DNA of 64,000 nucleotides from Symbiodinium natans (lineage: Eukaryota; Sar; Dinophyceae; Suessiales; Symbiodiniaceae): positions 174,501 through 238,500 of the forward strand of contig CAJNDS010001902.1 in assembly GCA_905221605.1 (NCBI GenBank), read 5' to 3'. Positions within the stretch are counted from its first letter, which is position 1, and each line of letters begins with the position of its first letter. The notes below the pieces were generated by a model. That model ran no database searches. It was not told the DNA's origin and was given only the letters and a program-made list of their open reading frames with translations. Shown here in pieces: positions 1-7,340 of this stretch. Position numbers and translations under genes: made by a program.

Positions 1-75
1 TGGAAGCCCTGCCGGACGGCATAGGAAAGTTCCGGCTGCCGCAGGATTTCCCGCAGCGCCTGGACAGGAAATCCT
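1..75 (-). other. exon-like fragment at window edge
   Basis: The minus strand reads a plausible helical peptide (FPVQALREILRQPELSYAVR) that runs off the window edge and stops where TTAGGG-type repeats begin. The plus strand also has an open frame here, so strand and coding status are uncertain. No family recognised. Confidence 0.2.
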
Positions 76-85
76 TACAACACTT

Positions 86-152
86 AGGGTTTAGGGCTTA
101 GGGCTTAGGGCTTAGGGTTTAGGCCTTAGGGCTTAGGGCTTAGCGTTTAGGA
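86..152. repeat. degenerate telomere-type repeat tract
   Basis: About nine copies of TTTAGGG and the variants CTTAGGG and CCTTAGGG. It is the first of many interstitial telomere-type tracts in the first 13 kb. Confidence 0.85.
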
Positions 153-260
153 ACTTGACTTCTGCAGCTCACACGCAAACATCTTAGACCCTAAATCCCA
201 AACCCCAGGCCATATCGACCCCAGTTAATCTTCAAGTCCTCACCCCGAAGCCCCAAACCT

Positions 261-386
261 GACCTGGAGGATGATGGGCACGGAAATGGGCTTGCTCCGC
301 TCTTCGGGCTTCACGCGCAGGAGCCGCTCGATGACCTTCCAGGTGGACGGGTCGGGCCGCCCGTGCCTTTGCGCTCTTCGGGGTAG
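261..386 (-). other. exon-like fragment bounded by telomere-type repeat
   Basis: One minus-strand frame reads RPDPSTWKVIERLLRVKPEE and continues SKPISVPIILQ, which has the composition of a folded protein segment. It is cut at its right end by TTTAGGG repeats (about 384-405). Family unknown. About 40 open codons can arise by chance in GC-rich DNA. From about 406 to 690 I see nothing further. Confidence 0.3.
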
Positions 387-972
387 GGTTTAGGGTTTAG
401 GGTTGAAGGAATTAGGGCCTTAGAGGCTTTCTCTCGCATATTTTGCGAATGAAGGCTACTGTTGTTCATCAAACTCCTGCAAGGGCTCAACCAACCAAGA
501 AAGGCTTCAAGCACACGCTGGCCCCTCAAGTTGACCATACTGTACAATGTTCAATGCCCAGAGAGCAGACCTATCTATACGGTTTCGAGAGAGGATGGAG
601 AGCATACAGTCTGACTATGACGAATAGCAGCAAATTTGTAATCATCGTCAAGAGCATTCTACAATCCCTTCATAATACAAGAGAATGGTAGGGTTAAGGG
701 TTTAAGGTTTGGGGTTTAGGGTTTATCAGGTAGGCCCTTGGGATATTTCACGGGTAGGGGATCAAAATAAATTTATTTGGGATCAAAAAATAATTTATTT
801 ATAGGCGGATCAAAAAAACTTATTTGGGATCAAAAAATGATTTACTGAAGGCTTCGAAGGCCTGTTGCAAGCGGAGCGGAGGCTGTAAACGCTCAGAAAT
901 GCAGCATTTCTGGCCGTTCGCAAGCTCTGAATACCGAAAAAAACACAGCAGCTATGCGGGAACTGCTGAAAA

Positions 973-1175
973 CAGCAGCATTTCTGAGTTTCTAAAGAGG
1001 CTGAAGATACTAAAATCAAAGCAGCAGTTCTGTGCTTTCAGAGCTGTACCCCGCAGCATTTCTGAGTTTTCAGAGGCTGCAGATGCTGTAAATACCAGCA
1101 TTTCTGCGCTTTCAGAGGCTGGAAATACTGTAAATAGCAGCATTTCTGAGCTTCCAGAGGCTGCAAATCAATGCT
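973..1175 (+). repeat. ~42-bp tandem repeats inside the foldback element
   Basis: The motif GCAGCATTTCTGAG followed by TTTCAGAGGCTG recurs at about 976, 1055, 1098 and 1139, with a period near 42 bp between the last three copies. Confidence 0.7.
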
Positions 1176-1194
1176 GGCATCTTGGCATTAGAAG

Positions 1195-1550
1195 TTTCTC
1201 GTATGCTCTGAAGCAAGCACGATTAAAGAAAGAGCGGGGGATTGGGGGGGGGCGCCCCCCCCCCCCATGCGCAAACACAAGGCTCGCATCATGGGTTTCG
1301 AAAGTATGATGAAGCACCTGGCACGACTTTCTCTAATTCGGGGGGGTTGGGGGGGCCCCCCCCTCCCCCCCAATTTGCAGACACAACGCTCGCATCAGAG
1401 GCGTCGAAAAGACGCGTATGCTTGGAAGCAAGCTGGCACGACTTTAAAAAAGCGGGGGGTTGTGGGGGGGGCCCCCCTATTTGCAAACACAATGCTCGCA
1501 TAATGGGTTTCGAAAAGATGCGTATGCTTTGAAGCAAGCTGGCACGATTT
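1195..1550 (+). repeat. three ~125-bp units each holding a G-run/C-run palindrome
   Basis: Each unit has a GAAGCAAG.TGGCACGA segment, a run of seven to nine G followed directly by a run of C, then TTTGCAAACACAA and CGCATCATGGGTTTCGAAA-like sequence. The G/C runs at about 1236-1265, 1340-1370 and 1455-1477 would form very strong hairpins. The third unit keeps the same order with shorter runs. Confidence 0.8.
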
Positions 1551-1815
1551 CTTCCTTGCTTTCTTTCTTTTGCTATTTATTCCTTTTTACTGTTTGTCTT
1601 TCTTTCTTGACTTCTTCCTTCCTTCCTTCCCTCCTTTCTTCCTTCCTTCTTTGCTTCCTTGCTTCCTTGCTTCCTTGCTTCCCTGCTTCCTTGCTTCCTT
1701 GCTTCCTTGCTTCCTTGCTTCCTTGCTTCCTTGCTTCCTTGCTTCCTTGCTTCCTTGCTTCCTTGCTTCCTTCCTTCCGCACTTCCTTCCCTCCCTCCCT
1801 CCTTCTCACCCTCCC
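1550..1815 (+). repeat. CTTCCTTG / CTTGCTTC polypyrimidine microsatellite
   Basis: Almost pure pyrimidine on the plus strand, built from CTTC, CTTG and CTTCCTTG units for about 250 bp, forming the right half of the foldback element. Long leucine/phenylalanine-rich open frames here are artefacts of the repeat. Confidence 0.9.
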
Positions 1816-2104
1816 TCCCCGTCGGAAGAGCAGAATAAATTATTTCTTGATCCTAAACAAATTATTTTTGAACCTAAATAAATTTTTTCTTGATCCCAAA
1901 TATATATTTTTTTGATCCGCATCCCATATTTCACATTCTCCCTTCTTTGGACTTTACGAAAATAAGGGACCCCAATATTCGACCCCAGATAGTAGGACTT
2001 CCTTATAATCAAGAAGGTGCCCCGAATCTCGGAAACCCCCCTCTTGGGCTTAAGAGGCCATGAATCTTGCATGGGTGCGCGTTAGAAAAGCACTATGGTG
2101 TCAT

Positions 2105-2130
2105 TCTGTAAATACACGGGTATTTACAGA
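2105..2130. repeat. perfect 11-bp-arm hairpin
   Basis: Arms TCTGTAAATAC (2105-2115) and GTATTTACAGA (2120-2130) are perfect reverse complements with a 4-nt loop. No T-run follows, so a terminator is not suggested. Confidence 0.7.
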
Positions 2131-2171
2131 GCTTCATGAGGTTTAGGGTTTCAGGGTTTAGGGGTTTGGGT

Positions 2172-2237
2172 GATCACACCCAGCTCGAGGTGCGTGTGCT
2201 GGACATGAAGAGCTGGCGGCGCGTCTGGCGGCTTTGA
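2172..2237 (+). other. exon-like fragment ending in a stop codon
   Basis: The plus frame reads DHTQLEVRVLDMKSWRRVWR, then Leu and TGA. Preceded directly by a degenerate TTTAGGG tract (2140-2170). Looks like the end of a coding exon, family unknown. The region 2240-2400 has no recognised feature. Confidence 0.25.
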
Positions 2238-2403
2238 GGTGTCGGCCTTCCTTGAGTGGTTGTTTGGAAGGCCACGTCTGGGGTTTAGGGGCCTAGGGTC
2301 TACACCCAAGCCTCCTTGTAAAACACCCTACGTTCGGCTGAGAAAGCCGGACTCGGCGGTCCCGATATGAGGGTGTACGATTTCGGGTAGTTCTGGCGGG
2401 TTT

Positions 2404-2670
2404 CAAGAACCGAAACCCCTAAACCCCTAAACCCCTAAACCCCCTAAACCCCCTAAACCCCCTAAACCCCCTAAACCCCCTAAACCCCCTAAACCCCCTA
2501 AACCCCCTAAACCCCCTAAACCCGCCAAACCCCCTAAACCCCCCAAACCCCTAAACCCCTAAACCCCTAAACCCCTAAACCCCTAAGCCCCGAAACCCCT
2601 AAACCCCCAAACCCCTAAACCCCCAAACCCCTACACCCCTAAACCCCTAAACCCCTAAGCCCCCAAACCC
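2404..2670 (-). repeat. CCCTAAA / CCCCTAAA tandem array
   Basis: About 30 copies of CCCTAAAC-type units, mostly 8-9 bp (one or two extra C), with occasional GCC and CAC variants. This is the reverse orientation of the TTTAGGG tracts around it. Downstream, 2700-3040 is AT-rich single-copy-looking sequence in which I see no gene. Confidence 0.95.
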
Positions 2671-3043
2671 GAATCTCAACAGCAACTGGGCTTCAGCAGT
2701 GCAGTCCACGCAAGGCTGCCGCGCAGGCGTTTCCCGACTTGCCGGTCGACCAAATGCCTTGGGCCAGCAGCATACTACTGTATTACAAATATTATGATGT
2801 CAGTATATTTCTAGGCTATCTTATTCTATTAATTTCCATACTACAATATTCTTAGACATTTGGTTTACTATCTTAACTTAATCTTGTGGTTGTGATGGAT
2901 ATGACTACGATTATGATTGTAACTGGTTTAACTAGAAGTACCACGACTGCGACTTTCTGATATGACATTCTGAGTATTATCATGTTTGCACTATGATCGC
3001 CAGTGTGGCGATCAGACATGGCATCTCTTTCCCGGAGAGCTGA

Positions 3044-3580
3044 CTAACAGGGACCCAGCCGCATGCAGGTCCGCAGGAAGCGGCTGGCCGCAATTGGGGC
3101 GTAGACGCCGTCATCGATGTCAGAGACCTCGGCCGCAAAGTCGATGTCCAGGTGCTCGAGAGCGGCCAGGCTGCCACAAGACAGCTCCGCCTGCTCGAAC
3201 CTCCTGGCCTGGTATGCCAGACGCCGCAGCAAGTCGCCCACTTCGCCGCCGCTACTCTTGCCCAGCAGCATGGAGCCAGCCTCTTCCGGAGCCAGCAGAG
3301 CGTCACACCGCACGATGGTCTCGGAGATGGCCACGTTCTCCAAGTCGAGATCCTGCGCCGCAAAGGGGAAGGTGAAGGTGATGGCAAGGCGCTCGGAGCC
3401 TTCCTGGAAGCTCAGCTGCTGCTCGATGTCCGGTGGGAACAAGGGAAGGCAAGCATCCAGAGAAGCATCCTTGTGATCGAAGAACCAAGCTCCGACCGCG
3501 CGCCGGCGAACCACCTCCTCCACTGTCTCCAGCTCCTGCTGGTCCAGGTACGCCTCGGAACAAGTGGAGAGGGGTTGTGG
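3044..3580 (-). CDS. hypothetical protein, internal exon
   Basis: A minus-strand frame of about 178 codons is open from just after an AG (CACAATAG, near 3581) to a TAG at 3044-3046. There is no in-frame ATG near its upstream end (the first start-like codon is GTG at 3523), so this is best read as an internal exon with its acceptor near 3581. It contains acidic, structured-looking sequence such as PLFPPDIEQQLSFQEGSERL, then a helix-rich half ending RFLRTCMRLG just before the stop. A donor could lie in the GGTCCCTGT region there. No family recognised. Other frames are also partly open, but this one has the most protein-like composition. From about 3590 to 3985 I see nothing. Confidence 0.45.
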   Translation of the reverse strand, partial: PQPLSTCSEAYLDQQELETVEEVVRRRAVGAWFFDHKDASLDACLPLFPPDIEQQLSFQEGSERLAITFTFPFAAQDLDLENVAISETIVRCDALLAPEEAGSMLLGKSSGGEVGDLLRRLAYQARRFEQAELSCGSLAALEHLDIDFAAEVSDIDDGVYAPIAASRFLRTCMRLGPC

Positions 3581-3983
3581 CTATTGTGAAGCCAATCAAA
3601 GACCGCGCTGTAGTTCGGAAATGCTTAGATCAAGATGTTGACCATTCTACCCTGCAAAGAGCCCAGAAACTAATAAAACGTTTTGCGCCTTACAACGGCA
3701 CTGTACTAGAACAAATGCATTTAGATGCTTTCATTAGACAGAAGATATCGACATGCGGGATCGACGAAACTTGTTCCCCAAACACAGAGTCAGGAGCATT
3801 GACATCCAGGACGTGCATCTGAACACCCTTGCCAGGCAGAAAGGACATCACCAAGCTGGTGGGCAGGCCTGAATGTCTGGGCTCTTTGTTCAGCAACTTA
3901 AATTCAGCTACCAGAACAAGGAAACCGCTCTATCAAAATATATACCTGGCATATTCTGTTAGGTTTGAGATCTTGGAAACTTA

Positions 3984-4022
3984 AAGTTTAGGGTTTAGGG
4001 TTTAGGGTTTAAGGTTCAGGGT
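3984..4022 (+). repeat. TTTAGGG interstitial tract
   Basis: Four TTTAGGG-type units followed by degenerate TTTAAGG TTCAGGG. Confidence 0.85.
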
Positions 4023-4209
4023 CTATGATCAATTCCTTAGCAGCGGGCCTGAATGTTGCACGCCCACCATCAGAGGCCCTCGGAGGTCTTCCCTGCCCGA
4101 GGCATCGGGACGCGGAAGATGCCCCGCAGGGAAGAGGCCCGAAGCTCTCCTGGCATCCCCCCGCTTCCAGTCGCAGAAGTTGAGAGAGATCCTGTTAGCT
4201 GCTGCGGGT

Positions 4210-4300
4210 CGCAGGGCCCCCCCAAAAAAACGTGTACACTTTCAGTTCTTTTAAGGGGATTATAGGGATTATAGTATTCCCAAAAAGTGTAAAGGGTACT
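4210..4300. repeat. short inverted-repeat (MITE-like) segment
   Basis: ACACTTTC near 4228 and AAAGTGT near 4285 are inverted, around an AT-rich core with GGGATTATAGGGATTATAG. It lies directly downstream of the DIS3-like exon on the minus strand. Similar GGTACC/GGGGTCCC-bearing short segments occur elsewhere in the window. Confidence 0.35.
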
Positions 4301-4303
4301 CAT

Positions 4304-4471
4304 TCAGCTGCTAAGGATCTGCACGGGCTCCAGGATGGCCACATCGGTGTTGCGGGATTGCATCCCCAGAGCCTGGATGTACCGCCCCCGCGGCCGGCAA
4401 TCCCGACTCCACTCGCTCACTTCGACCACGTGTAGGTCGTGGTTGCTGGGCACGCGCAAGGCCTGATCCCA
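4304..4471 (-). pseudogene. DIS3/RRP44-like exonuclease fragment, second cold-shock-domain region
   Basis: The minus frame of 55 codons reads WDQALRVPSNHDLHVVEVSE, then WSRDCRPRGRYIQALGMQSR, then NTDVAILEP and a stop at 4304-4306. The pattern V..W....R.P.GRYI.ALG......T..AILE matches the cold-shock segment just before the RNB catalytic domain of DIS3/RNase II-family 3'-5' exonucleases (family knowledge). The Asp-rich catalytic motifs are not present here, so this is only an exon or a broken copy. The matching upstream piece lies at 4590-4680. Confidence 0.4.
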
Positions 4472-4549
4472 GGGGGTACCCCCGATGTTTTACCCCAAAT
4501 AGACTAGAATCCCCTTAAAGGGACCATCACAAGAAGGCACCTCATTTTT

Positions 4550-4680
4550 TCGGACATGTAGGTCATGGTTGCTGGGCACTCCCAGGGCGCGCCTCATCCC
4601 AGGGAACCTGTATGGCGGGCAGCTTCCCGTTGATGGGGTGAAAGGACAAGACCTGGGCAGTTGCTCAGAGTCAGGGCTTC
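4550..4680 (-). pseudogene. DIS3-like upstream exon plus partial duplicate of the next exon
   Basis: The minus frame reads AQVLSFHPINGKLPAIQVPW then DE, resembling the F.P....KIP.I.I stretch that precedes the segment above in DIS3 proteins. Immediately after it, 4553-4602 repeats about 45-50 bp of the downstream exon (encoding the WDQALRVPSNHDLHV region) with a net +4-nt difference that breaks the frame. The two copies are separated by about 80 bp containing GGTACC and CCCCTTAAAGGGACC motifs. Either an intron arose through tandem exon duplication, or this is a decayed gene copy. Confidence 0.35.
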
Positions 4681-4725
4681 GAAGCTTGCCTCCTTCTGCA
4701 GAGCCTCCCAACTCAGCCCCCCCCA

Positions 4726-4765
4726 AACCCTAAACCCTAAATAAACCCTAAACCCAAAAAACAGT
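4726..4765 (-). repeat. CCCTAAA interstitial tract
   Basis: Short run AAACCCTAAACCCTAAATAAACCC. From here to 5300 both strands have open frames of mediocre quality. One minus frame (about 4780-4950) reads LFGRILLSKEFGVTRQKLYV, faintly like an aldo-keto reductase segment, but I would not rely on it. Confidence 0.8.
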
Positions 4766-5317
4766 AAGAAAAAATGTTGAGAGAAGTGGCCTTCTTGGAG
4801 CGCACGACCTTGGACTTCGAGCACACGTACAGCTTCTGCCTGGTCACCCCGAACTCCTTCGAAAGCAAGATACGGCCGAAGAGCTCCGTCCTGCACAGGG
4901 CGCGTGGGCCGATGAAACTCCGAGACTCCGAAACCCCCCCCCTTCTGGTGCGAGTTGCTTCTTCAGCGTTTGTCGGAATGGATTTCCATCTTCCACGCAT
5001 TGAATCTACAAGTCCGACCAAGCATCACACACTCGAATCCTACGTTTCGCGCAAAATCCTCCAAAGTCCAAGCGACACGGATACGAACAATAGTACTAAT
5101 CATAACAGCAGCCACTTCAGAACACAACAATAATTGCAATAGTAATAATACCACTCATCATAACAGTAGCCACAAGGGTGACGGCGGGCCTGTCCAGGTC
5201 CAACCCTCCGCAGCAGGCCCCAGCCGAGTCTGCTGCCGGCTTCCGGCGAACGTGCCCGTCCGGCGAGAAAACCCGGGCCTTCGTGCAAGGCTTTAAAGCC
5301 TTGAGTGTTTGAGAGCT

Positions 5318-6027
5318 AGGCTTTGGGGGTTTAGGGGTGTAGGGGTGTCGGGGTTTGGGGGTTTCGGGGTTTTAGGGGTTTAGGGGTTTCGGGGTTTAGG
5401 GGTTTAGGGGTTTAGGGGTTCAGGGGTTCAGGGGTTCAGGGGTTCAGGGGTTCAGGGGTTCAGGGGTTCAGGGGTTCAGGGGTTCAGGGTTCGGGGTTCC
5501 GGGGTTCAGGGGTTCAGGGGTTCAGGGTTTAGGGTGTAGGGCTTAGGGCTTAGGGCTGAGGGTTTAGGGTTTAGGGCGCTTTGGGGGTTGAGATGGTTTG
5601 GGGGTTTGAGATTTAGAAGGTTTAGGGTTTAGGGTTTAGGGTTTAGGGCTTAGGGTTTACGGCTTAGGGTTTAGGGTTTAGGGTTTAGGGTTTAGGGTTT
5701 AGGGTTTAGGGTTTGGGGTTTAAGTGATTGAAGTGGTTTGAAGGCTTGGGGGGTTCAGGGTTCTCTAGAGTTCACGAGGGCTGCTCTGGGGTTTCGGATG
5801 CTGAGGGCTTAGGGCTTCATCGCTTCTGCAGCTTTATTTTAGGGTCTAGGGTTTAGGGTTTGCGTTTAGGGTTTAGGGTTTAGGGTTTAGGGTTTAGGGT
5901 TTAGGGTTTAGGGTTTAGGGTTTAGGGCTTAGGGCTTAGGGCTTAGGGCTTAGGGCTTAGGGTTTAGGGTTTAGGGTTTAGGGTTTAGGGTTTAGGGTTT
6001 AGGGTTTAGGGTTTAGGGTTTAGGGTT
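5318..6027 (+). repeat. large interstitial telomere-type array with subfamilies
   Basis: The order is: GGGGTTTCGGGG/GGGGTTTAG units (5318-5405), about eleven GGGGTTCA units (5405-5525), then TTTAGGG and CTTAGGG units (5530-5730 and 5838-6027). These are separated by about 100 bp of unique sequence. The change of unit type in blocks shows local amplification of variants rather than one telomerase product. Confidence 0.95.
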
Positions 6028-6057
6028 GCCTGACTCGTGAGCGGTCGTCTCTTGCAG

Positions 6058-6177
6058 GAGCACGACACACTGAGGGCGACGCTCTTGGGAAGGGCAAGTG
6101 CTCCCTGCACTGAACGCACCGGACGTCCATACATCATCTCAGATGATGGCACAACGCCCATCAATCCTGATCCTTAA
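6058..6177 (+). other. exon-like fragment with acceptor-like 5' edge
   Basis: Directly after the array comes GTCTCTTGCAG then a 39-codon frame (EHDTLRATLLGRASAPCTER, then TGRPYIISDDGTTPINPDP) ending in TAA inside the next CCCTAAA tract. Pyrimidine-rich sequence plus CAG followed by G fits a dinoflagellate 3' splice site. Family unknown. Confidence 0.3.
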
Positions 6178-6270
6178 ACCCTACACCCTAAACCCTAAAC
6201 CCTAAACCCCTAAACCCCTTAACCCCGAAACTCCCAAACCCTAAACCCCTAAACCCTAAAACCCTAAACC
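6178..6270 (-). repeat. CCCTAAA interstitial tract
   Basis: About ten CCCTAAA and CCCCTAAA units, in the orientation opposite to the array at 5318-6027. Confidence 0.9.
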
Positions 6271-6381
6271 CTGGCCCAGACTGAGGCCACGGCGAAGAGA
6301 ATCCGAACGTGACAGCGGTCGAAATCCCAAGCTTGACCCCGATTCTTGCCCGTGAGGATGTGCACCTTCCCAGGGATCGGC
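6271..6381 (-). other. exon-like fragment between telomere-type tracts
   Basis: The best minus frame reads PIPGKVHILTGKNRGQAWDF then DRCHVRILFAVASVWA. All three minus frames are open over this length, so openness alone proves nothing; the call rests on composition. Bounded by CCCTAAA (left) and TTTAGGG (6400-6460, right). Confidence 0.25.
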
Positions 6382-6585
6382 TTTGGGGCTTCGGGTGCTT
6401 AGGGTTTAGGGTCTAGGGTTTAGGTTTTAGGGCTTAGGGCTTAGGCTTAGGGCTTCAGGCTGAGGACTTAAGGAATATGTCTTTACTCTCATAGGGCCCT
6501 CCCTCACTCCATAAGCAGCCCGAACCACTCAGCCCCAAAACCCACAAGGAGACCCTGAGACCCTGAGACCCTGAGACCCCTCAAC

Positions 6586-6665
6586 CCTAAACCCTCAACC
6601 CTAACCCTAAACCCCTAAACTCTAAACCCTAAACCCTAAACCCTAAACCCTAAACCCTAAACCCC
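6586..6665 (-). repeat. CCCTAAA interstitial tract
   Basis: Ten CCCTAAA-type units, preceded by a small GACCCTGA repeat (6550-6585). Confidence 0.9.
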
Positions 6666-6755
6666 ATGAAGCCCTACACATGCCTTACAGCGGCTCAGGC
6701 AAGCCGGGCCGCGCTCCACAAGCACCTGCCAGGGGCACAAGGAAGCTCAGAGCGG

Positions 6756-6915
6756 GTTTAGGGTTTAGGGTTTAGGGTTTAGGGTTTAGGGTTTAGGGTT
6801 TAGGGTTTAGGGTTTAGGGTTTAGGGTTTAGGGTTTAGGGTTTAGGGTTTAGGGTTTAGGGTTTAGGGTTTAGGGGTTAGGGGTTAGGGGTTAGGGGTTA
6901 GGGGTTAGGGTTGGT
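6756..6915 (+). repeat. TTTAGGG tract passing into TTAGGGG units
   Basis: About 17 near-perfect TTTAGGG units, then five TTAGGGG units. It is the most regular telomere-type tract of the window. From 6965 to 7165 a GC-rich segment is open on both strands; a minus frame (MGTLVYGTFRCVSGAADGQQ) is the more protein-like, with family unknown. Confidence 0.95.
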
Positions 6916-7340
6916 AGAGCCTCAGGGAGTTAATTCAAGGATTTAGGGCTTCGTGCTTCAAGGGCTTGCTCAGAGGTGCTAAGATTGGCAGTCGCAGAAT
7001 CCAGCGGCTCGGGCTTGAGGGTTCACCCGCACCTCTCCGCAACGCTTCTGCTGCCCGTCAGCAGCCCCGGACACGCAGCGAAAGGTCCCGTAGACCAAGG
7101 TTCCCATCCTCGGATGCTCTCCGTGCCAAGCATAAGGATGAAGTCTCACGTAGTCCCTCGTAAATCAACAGGTCATGCTGGTCTCGGGGTTTTCGGGTTT
7201 AGGGTTTAGTATAGGGCTTGTGGTTTCTGGAGGTTTCAGCCCAGCTCTGGGCTTTTGGTGAGCAATGTTGTCATCTGAAGCCATGCATTTCTTTGAAAAG
7301 GACCAAAAAGACTATGACACACCAGCATGCCCTGAGAACC

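Larger units (their letters stand above)
752..1925. mobile_element. foldback / MULE-like non-autonomous DNA transposon
   Basis: The element is bounded by a perfect 9-bp direct repeat, ATATTTCAC, at 743-751 and 1926-1934. Its ends are inverted repeats: GGGTAGGGGATCAAAA on the left and GGGATGCGGATCAAAA on the right read on the minus strand, 13 of 16 matching. Inside each end lie about four copies of a GGATCAAAAAATAATTTATTT-like subterminal motif, in opposite orientations at 758-845 and 1830-1918. The interior is only tandem repeats and encodes no transposase. A 9-bp target duplication and GGG-starting termini fit Mutator-like elements, so MULE-derived foldback is the likely class. The class is inferred; the ends are seen directly. 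Confidence 0.75.

Noticed and set aside
1570-1881. Repetitive LPCFLAS-type protein
   Set aside because: Direct translation of the CTTGCTTC microsatellite; no codon bias or start context.
2404-7000. True chromosome end
   Set aside because: Tracts occur in both orientations, are degenerate, and unique sequence continues on both sides, so these are interstitial.
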